From NCBI RefSeq assembly GCF_036370855.1, contig NC_088112.1, forward strand, positions 16,112,469-16,176,468: a stretch of 64,000 nt of DNA. The letters run 5' to 3'. The notes under the pieces were generated by a model. The model did not search any database and was not told where the DNA came from. It worked only from the letters and a program-made list of their open reading frames with translations. Source of the stretch: Dromaius novaehollandiae. Taxonomy: Eukaryota > Chordata > Aves > Casuariiformes > Dromaiidae. Position 1 is the first letter of the stretch, and every line of letters starts with the position of its first letter. Below are positions 50,864-63,500 of the stretch, piece by piece. A program made the position numbers and the translations under genes.

Positions 50864-50909
50864 GGGGTTGGGATTCGGGGTGGGGGGTTGGCACTTTGGG
50901 GGGGGGGGG
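50864..50909 (+). repeat. G-rich tract with G-quadruplex motif and G12 run
   Basis: G tracts of 4, 3, 4 and 6 are separated by loops of TT, ATTC and T (50864-50887). TTGGCACTTT and a run of 12 G (50898-50909) follow. It meets the standard four-tract G-quadruplex pattern on the plus strand, antisense to UBTD2. Confidence 0.8.
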
Positions 50910-51596
50910 AGATTTCCTCCTTCTTCTCCCTTGGGCAGGTACAGAGAATCCCCTCTACTTATGAAAAGTAGAGCTTAGTAGTACTTATTGAAAAAAGTAG
51001 AAATGAAAGCATAAGTTTTGCCACACTGGCAATCTCCTAATATGAGAAATGGATTGCAGACCTATGTTGAAAAGGAAAAAGATATTCCCTGTTCAGGATG
51101 AAGACAGAATCCCTTGATATCCAACAGGAATATGCATATCTTCAGCATTCAATATAATCAGAGAAAGGCAGAAAACTATTCCCCCCTCCCTCCACCAAAA
51201 GCATTAACTAAAACTGATAAAGACCCAGATTTTTTTTTAGGAAGAATTTTTTTAAAGCAACATTTATCAACACTGTTTTTCCTACTTTTTCTTCCCTTTG
51301 CCTCAAGCTGAAAGTCTAAGCTATATCCATGTAATATTTGACAGTATTGCTGGTTTATGATAAATGTTTCTGGTTACTAAAGGAAATTCTATAAACAAAG
51401 GCTAAAAAAGAAAAGCATGAAACAGAATGAAATCTTGGCATTTAAGATACCTACAACTGGAAGAGCAGGAGCTGATCCAAACCATTCCAAGCTGACAATT
51501 GAAATATGTATGTTTTCAGCGGTCACATTGCTTAGAAAAAGCCAGTGCTATGATCATTTAAAGACTGGTCAATAAAATATCTGATATTCAGTTCAT

Positions 51597-51638
51597 CAGC
51601 CTCAATTTTATTTTCACCAGCCTCAATTGTATTTTCAC
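51597..51638. repeat. Tandem duplication of a 21-bp unit
   Basis: The unit CAGCCTCAATTTTATTTTCAC is repeated immediately with a single T-to-G difference. It is a recent or selected short duplication in intron 1. Confidence 0.9.
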
Positions 51639-53738
51639 AGGAAGAGCAGACTGTAATACTAGCCACAGAGAAAAAACAACTATGTAATCCAAAGGTACTG
51701 ACAACTATTAAAGCTAAAGATGAACAGGAGAAAAATGCACCACAGAAGCTTCACATAGCATTCACCCCAATTATCCCAGCTGAAAACAGCTCATCATTAC
51801 AGGCTCATTATTTAGCATCAAAATTGACTTTCATATGTAATAATCTGCACTGAAACATCTTCTTAAAAAAAAAAAGAAACCAAAACACTGTTTTCCAAGC
51901 AACTGGGTTCCTCATTTATTGATCTTCAACATAAACAAGTGAATTATGTTGGAAAGATTCAAAATAAGAACAAGAAAGAAAAAAAATGGTGCAGTTACTT
52001 AAATCTGACTTCCATAGCAAGAGAATAAAGTTGGAAAAAATCCTCATATTAATTTATAGTAACGTAACAAGAAACATAAAAGAGGGCAGGGTGACTGCAG
52101 CAAGCAGTTAGAAGCAGACTTTATCAATGGAAGATGAATTCAGCTTGGAAATTTGGCAAGAAGAACAATCAGATAGTGACAGCATACTTGAGTAGGCAAA
52201 CTTGGAAAGGGTTTAAGACAAGATTAGAACAGTTGGTAGAGTTTCTAACGAGGAATATTCTGTTTGACACAGCACCGAACTAGAACATACAGAAGGCTTT
52301 GCCAAAACTGTCATTCTGGACTCTGCAGAGCCTTGTCTTAAGCTAAAATGCCATTATTTAAAAATTATTTTATTAGCAGGCTTGGTTATCAGCTCTCACA
52401 GCTCATCTCTGTACTCAGTCAGCCAACAGATGTTAACAAGCTAGGACATGGTCAGGAGCAGAAACGCCTCCTCCCCCACCCCCAAGTAGCCATAACATTT
52501 TCCTAACTAATATGGACCTTAATGCAAATTATTAACTCCAAGTAATAAGTTCTCACCACAGTAAGATAAAATACTGGCACTTTCTTCAGCAATTCTGCAG
52601 CATGCCATTTTCCCAGAGTATAATCAAAAGAGACAGACCATTTTTGGAGTATAAAAATTGCACTTGCATTCCTAAAATACATTCAAACACCTGCCATCTT
52701 TGGGATGATAAAGACGGTACAGTGATATTCCATAAGTAAACAGTTATACAAAATGCAAAAGAAACACTTGTTTATTTTCTGGCCCAGAATTTGGAGGAAG
52801 TTGTGGTAAGCACTGTTTTAAATATGCATACTTATAAATTCTTGAGAAAAAGTCGCTCCTTGAGTTGACCTTGAAGATGAAGTGTCTGCAAGGCAAGACC
52901 CCCTCTGCCATTTGTGACCAGCTCTGTCCTGGGACTGATGAAGTCTGGAAATGAGTAGAATTCAAGAACCTGCCCATTTTCCACGGATAATTGCGGCTCC
53001 GACATGAAGCCAATTAGCCAGATCCTAGCAACCAGATGGGGACAAGGGTGGTGGTTCCATCTGGGTTTGCAAACCAGTGTATCCCAAAATTTCTACTCCT
53101 AGACTGTTTGGTAAGTAAGCACTTAAATCAATTATGCCTGGACATCTTCACCAGTGAAACTAAGTGAAATCCACTACATTAAACAAAGAACCAAGATGCC
53201 TCTTATTTCAAATGTGGTTGCCATGCTTTCTCCACTGCTGGGCACTAACTCTCCAAAAACAGCAGAGTATTTCGCATTTCAAGCTACCTAAAAAGCTAGA
53301 ATGGTAATTTAATGACAAGCCATGACCTCTCTTCCTCCTTCCCCAACTTAAACCTAATTAGTAGAAAGACTGGTATTTAGGAGGACAAGGCACACAGGAG
53401 GCCACTGTCACTCTACTAGGAAGGGTGTGTAAACATCCCAGGGAGACAAGGCACACACAAGTCATGAGATTCACCTCCACTAACATCTTACTGGACTTTG
53501 GTAAATGAAGGACTACGGAGCTGGCTGATGCAGAAATGAGGCAGTACCATCTAAAAAGTGGGAACCCTAGAGCATTAGTTACTCCTAAACAGACACAGTC
53601 AAAAAGGTAGCAAGATGTTAAGATTAGGAGTCAAGAATTCACTTTGGGTCCACCCTGCTTGAATGAGGTGATATAAAAGACCGGTAAGGGAAGTTCAGAG
53701 AATGAAGAATTTGCTTCTACCTACCCTGTAAGGACCAA

Positions 53739-53850
53739 TTACCAGACTGTAAACTCTTTGGGGCCAGTATTATTCCTCTTGTTCAATTTATTCAGTATCC
53801 ATTATCTGCCACAACAAGGACCCAGTCTATGACTTGTACTCATATGTGAC
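53739..53850 (+). mobile_element. Degenerate ancient L3/CR1-like LINE fragment
   Basis: The segments AGACTGTAAACTCTTTGGGG, then CTCTTGTTC, then CTGCCACAACAAGGACCCAGTCTATGACT resemble the 3' region of old amniote L3/CR1-type elements, as remembered from families with ...AAGCTCTTTGGGGCAGGGAC...GCACAATGGGGTCC... tails. Divergence is high. An RNA-derived MIR-like element with the same tail is an alternative. Confidence 0.45.
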
Positions 53851-56800
53851 ACGATTCTACCCATAAGGGCATTTCCCCCAAAGAAGTGCAGTTTTAGGAA
53901 AAGATCAGTTGGACAGAACCCATGAGACCTTCACAAGGTCACAGCAAGTCATGAAACATTGGAGTCATCCTCACAGCAGGAAAACTCTAAAAAGCGTTTG
54001 TAATGTTACTTTACATAAGAAGCAAAAGAAAAGCTTTTGGACAACTATATTTGGACACAGGGCATTATTTTACACAACAATCTCTTCAAGGTGGTGGTGG
54101 CCTGTGTAACAAGAACGAGCCATGTTTTCTAAGGGTTCATGCCATTTAAATACGAAGACAATATCCCAAATACAGTCGATAAGTTTTTAGAGGGGAGCTA
54201 GCAGGAAAATAATCTTTTTGTATACTGGATTGTTTTCTTCCTCATATTGAGAGAAAAAGCACACTTTTAGAGTATCTATCATAAGTTAGAGAGTTTAAGG
54301 ACTAGAGTGTTATTTACATCTCAAGAACACTTGTTCTAGTGTTTCCTTGCAGTAGGAATTGCAGTATCCATACTCTCCCCCTTGTTCTGACAATAATGCT
54401 GCTCCTTTTTCTCCCAACTGAGAGATTAACATTCTGTATTCCCCCTTGTTCCATTCCTACAGGGTTTCAGTTAAAGCCAAAAATTGAGCCTGTATTATTT
54501 TTAGAGCCATTTCTGTGCTGTAATATCAATGCAGCAGCTGAAGTGTCTTGGATACATACAATGAAAGCATTTGTTTCGGTTGTGTTAAGACAGTGATGGA
54601 ACGTTGCATTAAGTACCATCAGCGTGAGTCTATACAATACGTGACTGATTTAAAGCATGTGACTTTCATCAAGCAATGTGATTTCAATACACATGCGGTT
54701 TTCTGTTGCAATTCAAACTGTTTTGGCACCAGAACTAGTTTTAGATTTGGATAAAGATAGACTGGAGATGTACAGATGTGAAAAACTGACACACAAACGA
54801 GTGAATAAGAACACATCTCAAATGACCGCATAAACTCATCTTAGAACAGTATCTGATGTTGATAAGCACTTTAAAGAGCGTATTTTAATTCAGCAATTCC
54901 TTGCATTTATAACAACCCATGTGCTTTCAACATCCTTCTGTAGGCACATAGCAACAAAAAGTGTTTGTAAATTATATAAAAGTATATGGAATGTATTTTA
55001 CTGAGCCAAGACAGTGTAATTCACAAATGATTTCCAGAATTTTTTTTTTTAATTTTAAATAGATATTTGACAGCTTCCCCCTTCTTCATCCCTCAAAGCA
55101 CTAACACGAAGCTGGGACTTGCGATTCTATCATTCATTCATCTGGTTAGCTCATAACATGCATTCTGCGTATGTTACGTATGCACAGTACAAAATGAAGG
55201 GCTTCACTCCTCCTCAGCCAGCAGGACATTCTCATCACGTCCTGAACAGGCAACCAGACCCAATCCCACAAAAGAGAAGTATGATGCTAGTTAGAGGTGT
55301 GAAGAAGTGGAGCGATAAGCTTCATCTGAACATATTTTAACATACTGCTGCCACTGAATATAGCCTCCTCAAGAATACATCCAACTAGAGTCAGTTAAAT
55401 GGTGAGTCCATCAGGTAACATTCATTGTTACCAAACTATTTTCCTTGTACACTAAACTCTGCTTCCTATTAAGATTTCATACTACTCATGGCCGCCTGTA
55501 GCTTCTCATCCTCGCTTCAGCCTTTGTGAGGAGCAGCATGGATCCACCAGAGACCAAGATCAGCAGAAGAGGGTCTTTTACCTGCTGTACAGTCATGCAC
55601 CAAAAGAGCCTCCAACACGTTCAGAGAAACAACGTGCCCCTTCCCCAGTGCCAGCATGGCCCTGCGTGGGTGGCAGAGCCTTCCGAGCTCCTACAGACGA
55701 TGGGGAGCCCAACCAGGAGTTGGGAATACTGCATTAAAAACAGTATTTTGAGATAAACAGCTTTTACTTGTACCATATCAGAGATGAAGCAAACGCATCT
55801 GGAAATACTATGAACGCATTCAGAAGTTCAGCGTACAAGACATATGCATTCTGCTATAGCTTTGCCAAGAAATACTTCAGGCAGTACATATGAAGTATGT
55901 ATATTTGCAATTTTTACTTTAATTATTTACCTTCTCACCAGACAGACATCATCCTGCAATCGGCAATGTTCTGAAGTAGTCTTAGTTGTTCAAACAGCAG
56001 CATGTTGCCAAATAAAAACTGGCAGGAGAAAAGGGCCTTCACTGGCTTCAGGTACTACCCACTATTTCGTAGGTGTTCTTTTATAAAAAGACTGTATTTA
56101 CCCATACAGACAATAAATCACAGGAGATGATAGTTCTGTGGCAGGAAAATGAGAAAGTAAATGTCATGAGAGATTTCTCTCATCAACCCAGAGTGCCCTT
56201 GATCACAGTATGGGAGCAGAAATTGAGTTTCATGACTGAATCAAAAATCCAAAAACCAAAAAACAACCAAAACCACATACTTAGGTTAACAAGCTCCCAA
56301 CCCTAAACTATTGTACTCTGCTCCTGATGTAATTCCAGGCCCTGAGAATATCCTCAAAGAGCATGCATCTCTAATGCAAAAATAGTAACAAACACTTTCC
56401 TATTTAATATGTTGTCTGAACTAAGAGAGTTATTTATGGTTATCACATGTAATATTAATAATTTATTTAAAATATATAGAAGTTATTAAAAATTGTCATT
56501 TTATTAACATTGTGTTTATAGAGAAGTGCCAATAATAGTAGACAGAACATATATAAAGGTAAACATTTTTAATAATGTGAAACGATGACATGTAGTCTAC
56601 AGTATTATATCATGCATGTTCTCATTTTAGTCTGTAATCTTTTCCCCGAGCAGCACCTGTTCTCATTGAAAACTACTGAAGTACTCTTCACTATCACTTG
56701 CAAAAGTGCTTTTTCTTTCACATTTGAGAACATGGGAAAACCACGATAGATTATGCATAAACTCTCAAATCCCCTTCCTTCTACCTAATCTTCAGCACAA

Positions 56801-57769
56801 AGATGCCTTTTTATAAAAAAAGCATCAAATCCTTCATCACATATGAGTTCCTACAGAAGAAGAATCACTTCTTCGAAACTGTGCCCATATCCTCCCACAA
56901 ATGGCTTTCAAGCACCGCTTTGAATTTTTGCTTTTAAATCATCATTCCTTTGGAGGGGGGAGAAAGGCAGAGAAAGGGACATTCAGAAAAGGAAGAAGGG
57001 AGGAGCTGTAAAAATGATCTAATCCACAATCACTACAGCAAGGAGCCCCTCTCCACCAGTATTTGTACTTTACAAAGCGCAGTCTTCAAATGCTTTACAT
57101 TAGGCCCTAAGAGGTCAAACAGCTATAGGACAGATCCTGCAAATTCAGAACTGTATATTAATAGCACATGTATTAGTTGCTTGTGCACTTATTAACTTCA
57201 GAACCTGCAGTGCTTCTGCATCTCCCACTGCCATGGAGCCTTAAGATATCAGCCTACTTGGGTCACTTTAAATATTTAAGGTAGCCTAAAAAACTCCAGC
57301 ATTTGGAACATAGTTTTTAATTTACCTCAAATGTGGGAAGCAGTTTAAAAAAAAACAAAATGAAGAAAACAACCACACACACCCTTTATGCACTGCCCCA
57401 TCTTTTGGCCATCACTCATTAGCATGAAGCTTATCCACGTGCACCAGGAAAAGAAAGTTGCTACCTGCCTAAGAGCTGCGAGATCAGGGTCAGCAGGAAA
57501 TGTAAAATTCAGGTTCCAGCTGAGCCTTAGGTAAACCACATTAGACATCCTGCATATTTTACTGTGCACAGGCCAAGACAGTAAAATATCAAGTTACACA
57601 CTATGCTATAGATGCTTTCCATGCATCGTACAAGCAATGCAATGCGAGAGTGCTAAAGCTGCTTTTGGATGCTCCACTATTACTACTTCTGTTGATTTTT
57701 GGTAACTCGGAAGGAAACATATTGAATTAACTGCCACATTTTTCACACTGGAAACAGTGTCAATGCAGA

Positions 57770-57798
57770 TTTTTTTTTTTTTTTAAAAAAAAAAAAAA
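57770..57798. repeat. T15-A14 homopolymer palindrome
   Basis: Fifteen T are followed directly by fourteen A, forming a self-complementary 28-bp core. It could represent two retrotransposon tails joined head to head or simple slippage. Rigid dA:dT tracts like this exclude nucleosomes. Confidence 0.9.
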
Positions 57799-59023
57799 CC
57801 CTACACTTTTCTGCTTCCCGCAGTGGAACATTTCTCCTTCTTCAAATCTTAGATTTCATCCAGACAATACATAGGTAGCAGACTACACTCACTGTGACAT
57901 TTCCCATTACAGCTGGAAGTGTTTCATTCAGCGGTCAGAAGCCAGGTTACTGACTTCAGCTTCTTCCCCTCTTCCTCGCACTCCCCTCCCTCCAGGGAAC
58001 AGGTCATTTCACAGCCTCTCCCATGAGATCAAGCAATGGAGCACCAGGTCTCTGGCCACGTCCCTACATGATGTGCCGGCCCCGCCAGACCTCCAGCTGC
58101 AGAGCCGCAATGCAAACCCCAGAGGCTCATCATCACCACCGTCAGCTAATAAAGCCCTTATTTTCAGTGCATGAAGCAAACAGATGACTCTGAAAGCCCA
58201 ACGTGCTTACCCATGAAAGTCTCAGCTGCCCTGGCACCCACCCAAGATCGGCCACCCGCCGGCATGTTAAAATTCAGTGTCCAAAAACTGACAGAACGCC
58301 AGTGAGGACTATCTTTCCAGCTTGCCTACGGTATTTTTACTATAATTTGGATGACTCTGGCTGTCTAGATGGAGTAGTTTTAAACCTAGAATTAGCAAAA
58401 TCTGGAAAGGCTCAATTTCACCATCTGACTCCTGCAAGAGAAATAAAATACCAAGAGCACTTCCAACAGGAGGAAGAAGAAACCTCTGCAACCTCCACCC
58501 TAAGCACGTGCAGGCAGGAGAGATGGATGTGAGTAACTGGCTCCTGCCTTTCAGCTGAAATTTAGGTTCCCAGCTGCACCTCTTTTCAGTAAATGCTTCT
58601 GGATTACCCCACCTGGGATGCAGACCAAGCCCTTTCTGCATTTTATTTCAAAGCCCTGCTTTGGAGAACCATGGCATGCAGCAGAAGTACTGGTGACATG
58701 ACCATCCCCTCCTCTCTGGATACACCAGGCAGGCTCCAAAGTCACCCCAAATCTGGCAAGAAACAACTAGAGGAGGATCATGAAACACCTACTGGCTACT
58801 GAACTGCAGCTTCTTGTAGCAGGCCCAAGTAATCTGTGAAATAAAGGGTTTAAGGTCAAAAAAATTGGATCAAAGAAACCTGAATTTTAAGGAAGTGGAA
58901 CAACAAAAGTTAAAAAAAAAAAAAGGAAAAAAAAGAAAATGTATCTGACTTGCACACAGAGTTGGTCTATAACATAGGGTGGAACTGTTTTTACCCAAAA
59001 CCCTGTAAGCACAAAAAATGACT

Positions 59024-59030
<7 letters not shown>

Positions 59031-59062
<32 letters not shown>
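59031..59062. repeat. Poly-A tract (A32) followed by GA repeats
   Basis: This is the longest homopolymer in the window, followed by GAGAGAGAGAAG. A similar A-rich stretch with G interruptions lies at about 58911-58938. No SINE or processed transcript is recognised just upstream, so I list it as a simple repeat. Confidence 0.95.
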
Positions 59063-59065
<3 letters not shown>

Positions 59066-60555
59066 AGAGAGAAGACTTATGAGTACCTGTTTCTCAAACA
59101 AGGTCATCTGGTCAGAAGTTTTTCAGATTTCTTTTCAGCCTTAGTTTTAGGTGACTGGACCGGCCATAGTCAACTGGACCCTTCTTTGTACCTGCAAGAA
59201 CACTTGCAGGAATTGCCAGGGCTTGACTATAAAGCTGATCTTTATTTCTAACTTTATCTATATTGCAACTCGTGACTCATGAGTTATTTTTCATGTGAAT
59301 GTTGAATAATATCTATATTAACTGTAGTAAGAGTGGAACACTGCTTTTTTAGTTTAATCAAGCAGACTGCTAATAGTCTTTGCCATTTATCAAAAAAAAA
59401 TCTTTAAAACACAAAGAATGTTCAATTTACTGTATTTAATGTTTGGTGAAGGAGGATTTTGTTGCTTTCAACACTGAAATCCCAAGAAGAGAAATTAAAA
59501 CAAATCACTTCATCTAGAAACCAAACAAACAATTACAAAGAGGAACAACGCCAAAAGGAAACAGGAGAATAGCTGCATTAGTCAGCCTTTATTAACAGTA
59601 AAAACACCACCTTTTTTCAGTTACTAAAAGTTACTTGTTATCACCTAAAAAATAAAACAAAGTCTATCAGTTTACAAATGAAAACTGTCATATCAAAGCA
59701 ATATCCCAGTAGAAAAATATTTAGGACCTAATTATCAGGTGCTCTCAGCACAACACCTTCAGATCCTACTGAGCTCAACCAGGCTGCGGGTGCCCAGCCC
59801 TCAGGGGCACAGGTCATTGAAGGCCGCTTTTATTACAAAGCCCTCATAAAAACCGCGCGCACAGTTGTGGAAGGCAGGAGAGATCCAGAACAAGTTATAA
59901 GAACTGTACTAAGCTTTTTTTATTATACCATTTTTTAAAAATAGCTTTTATACCATCCTAAGCCTTATTTCTTGAAGAAAATGCGTGTCAAAAAAGCCGC
60001 AGTAAGACCCAACAGCTAGCCTCAGATCCCAGTTTAGTATTATTTTCTACAAAAACATGTGTCACATCTTATTTCAGGCTTGCTTTACAAAACAGCAGGA
60101 ACTACCTGCTGTCTAGAACGGCCTCTTTTAGAGAGCAATAAAATCCCAGAAACGTGCGACGTGCTGAAATGCATCACTCCCACAGCTTGCAGTCAACAAC
60201 TACCGCACACCCTACCACGCATCTGGAAGTGGAAGATGCTTTGTACGTCCCCATAGAAGGGGCACGTACCAAATGCTATTAACTGCTCGGTCATAAGACC
60301 CTTGTTAGCAAGCCCTGTGCTAGCTGTGCATAGGCCTACTGTATTAGTCCAATTGTGGCAACAAATCTGACTGCTTAACATGCAAATTCCCTTGGTCAGT
60401 CTTCCATAGAAGCTCCATGAAAGCAGTTATTGTAACTTCAAAATAGACATGTGATATGCGGCATTACACAGCACTCTAAAGGAAAACATTTCAGCAACTA
60501 TTTTCCAGTGACCAAAAGCATAGGTCAAACACTACATTTGGCTTTCCAGAACTTA

Positions 60556-60575
60556 ATGAAGCGCTAGCGCTTCAT
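60556..60575. repeat. Perfect 20-bp palindrome with CpG core
   Basis: The arm ATGAAGCGCT is followed with no spacer by its exact complement AGCGCTTCAT. It contains two AGCGCT sites and a central GCTAGC, with two CpG in otherwise CpG-poor AT-rich DNA. No protein is assigned to it. Confidence 0.8.
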
Positions 60576-63500
60576 CAAATACCGCAGGAAGAATTTATAC
60601 TTTTAATAATCACTTATGTCAGCACATCAGTCAAAGGTACAGACCTATTTCTGCTTGTTCCTGTTATCACTGCTGTGTGATAGGGGTAGAAGTAAAGATG
60701 ACAAATTTCAAACAGAACCATTTTCTTTTATAGGAAAGAAGAAAGATGAGAACTCCAGCAGGCAGGCTAACATCACGTCAAGGAGAGCACAGCAGCAATC
60801 AGACAGCTACAGCCAAAACACTTAATCTGCAATGACTTGTAATGCCCATACTTCAAGACACTGATTTCCTGCCCTTTCATTATTCCACACAAATAATTGT
60901 CTTGCTGAACTTAAGACAAAGTAATGTGCAACTTTTAATAGGCTTTACCCTATTATAGATTTTACTGGGTGAAAATGAAATGGTTCATTCTGTCCTTTTT
61001 CTTCCCAACATTCCTACTTCTGCCCACCACCCCCTCCAAAAGAGGGAAGAAATTAAGAGGAAGCCTTCAAAAAGGATTTGCATATGGGAATGGCAAGTTG
61101 GCAAAGCAAGTTCTTCTGCTTATGTCAGACTGAAAATTAAGTGATAAGCAATTAAACTTTACCTATGAGCGCAAACATAGAGTTCTCCAGCATTTAAATC
61201 CAAACCCAGGTTTTTGAACGCACTAACTGAAGAAGCCATATAACCTATAATAAAAAGCAGCCTGAGAACAGCTATTCTCTCCCAATCTCACTGCTAATGC
61301 TGCAGTATTTCAGTGGCCTTTGACAATACAAGACAAGCAAGAAGTGATTTGATGCTCAGTTCCCAAAAGCTTTGAGCATCTGATGGATAACAGCTGAGCT
61401 AAAGGTGGTGGTGGTGAAGATATGTCTATAGACCATCAAATCATCCTCTTTTATTCTTTGTGTCTCCCCTGAAGAGGCACCAAGAAATCCATTTCATCAC
61501 CCAGGACACCCACACACCACAACGCAGCTCTGCTGGGCTATAATGCAGTGAAATGTTGAGCCAGGAACTTTTGTCTAGATGCAACAATATTTTGTTGGAA
61601 GGAAAACTTGCTAAAAAGAGCAGCGATAATGAAAACAGCTGGCATCATTCTGGAGAGACCATTTCCCTTCCAGAAGGATGGGCAGAGCAGCATCTGTTTG
61701 ATTCTTGCTAAGGACCAGACTCCTGCTTCCGCCAACATGAACAGAAGCAAACTGGTACAAACCTATCATAGCTGCTATTTTCGATTAACACATTCTTACA
61801 CACAAAGACATACCTCAGTATATTAAATAGTTGTCTGGATAAGTGCAAGCATCTCTCTGACCTTGAAACACACCACCAGCAAAAGACAAAGGAACTGCAT
61901 GCGGTCAGGGCACTGTCAGCCTTGCTGAACAGCAGAGAAATAACCGAAAATGCTAGTCATTGACAAAAGTGCTGAGGAGAGTGTAGGGACATGACAAATT
62001 CTCATCTCAATCCCACGGACACGATCTAGCAAGATTTCACCGACTCCTCACAGAGTTATAATAGACTGAGACCGGTATAAATTAGACTCAAAATCTGGCC
62101 CCATTTTTATGCAACATAAAGCACTGCCATTACTATCTAGCCAATCTCACAATTACTCATAATTCTCTAAGCAACTTTTCCGTTCTGGGGGAAGAAGCAA
62201 AACTTCCCCAGACTAAGTCTGTCACTGGCAGTGCTCTTGTTAAGACTGAGGTGCTTTTGTTCTGAAGTACTTTATTGGGATTTACAGTTTGGTCTAGCCC
62301 TGCTCATTGACAGCAAGCCAAAATATTACACTGGACAAGATAATACAACACTGGACAAAAGTCACAAAACAGAATTTAGAAGGAAAAAACCTTATATGGG
62401 AAATAAAAAGGCAACCTGGTCTTATACAGGACTAGTCTCAAAAATCATGTTCACTTATGCTTTAGCTCGTTCATTTTCTGATGCCTCAAGACATGAGCTC
62501 CCTTGAGAGACCAAGTCACTTAGCATAGGGACGTTTGCAGAATTTGTAAGTTTAAGAATCAGAGAATGCTGGTCTCTAACATCTTGGGAGTCAGACCTAC
62601 AAAACATACTCTGAGGTTCTTTCAGCTTAACCTACACCCTTTATTAAGAAGCAGGAACAGATATATAACATTACAAAATAGGCTATTGCACACCACAGCG
62701 TATTTAAGACAGAAGCATATAATTCAACTGAAATTTCATCACTTCTCACTTCAGTGAGACATTAAGGAACATTATCCTTAGAGCATGAATCAACATGAGC
62801 CAGCTGACATGCATTTTGCGTCTCTTCACATCTTGAGAAATCCAGCTGCTGTTTTAATGCACCCAAGCACAATAGGTTATTTACCCTAAAAGCCACACTG
62901 TGTCATACCACCTAAACGGGAAGCAGGAACAGCTCTGAATGAGTTTATCTGGGACAGCAACCTTCAGACAACTTCTGCAGTTGTCCATCTCATGCACTGC
63001 TACTGAGAGAGTAATAATATAACAGCATTACGCTCTCTTATGAAAAAAACTACCAGAGTTTTGCTGATATTGTAACTCATCTATTGGAGACCACACGCAA
63101 GATAAAAGTGAGGAAATTAAAAACCAAGGCTATTTCTTCACCATGATCTCACCTCAGAACATGCTACTGAAGCAGGTCTCTGAACAACTGTCAACACTGA
63201 TTTTAATACTATTTTTGGCCAAGATTTTTAGGTGCTTGTATGCAATGTGATGATTCCTGCTCTGAATTTTTTCTCCCCTTTGACTTTTAGTATGCCCTGG
63301 TCCTTTCCCTGGGGACATGCTCATATCTCTGACTGTTAAGTTTCCTTAATGTTGATGCATTTTTTAGATAACTCACTTTTTTTTTTTTTAAATAGAGGGC
63401 AAGAATAAGGAAGACATTAACTAGACAAAGCTATAAAATTCCTTTTAATGACTGTTATGTGACTAAATCCTACACAGTTCTTAGCAGCTAGACTTTATGG

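Noticed and set aside
58203-58532. 109-codon plus-strand frame in intron 1
   Set aside because: The sequence is diverse in composition but has no known motif, no conserved splice context and a length within chance expectation.
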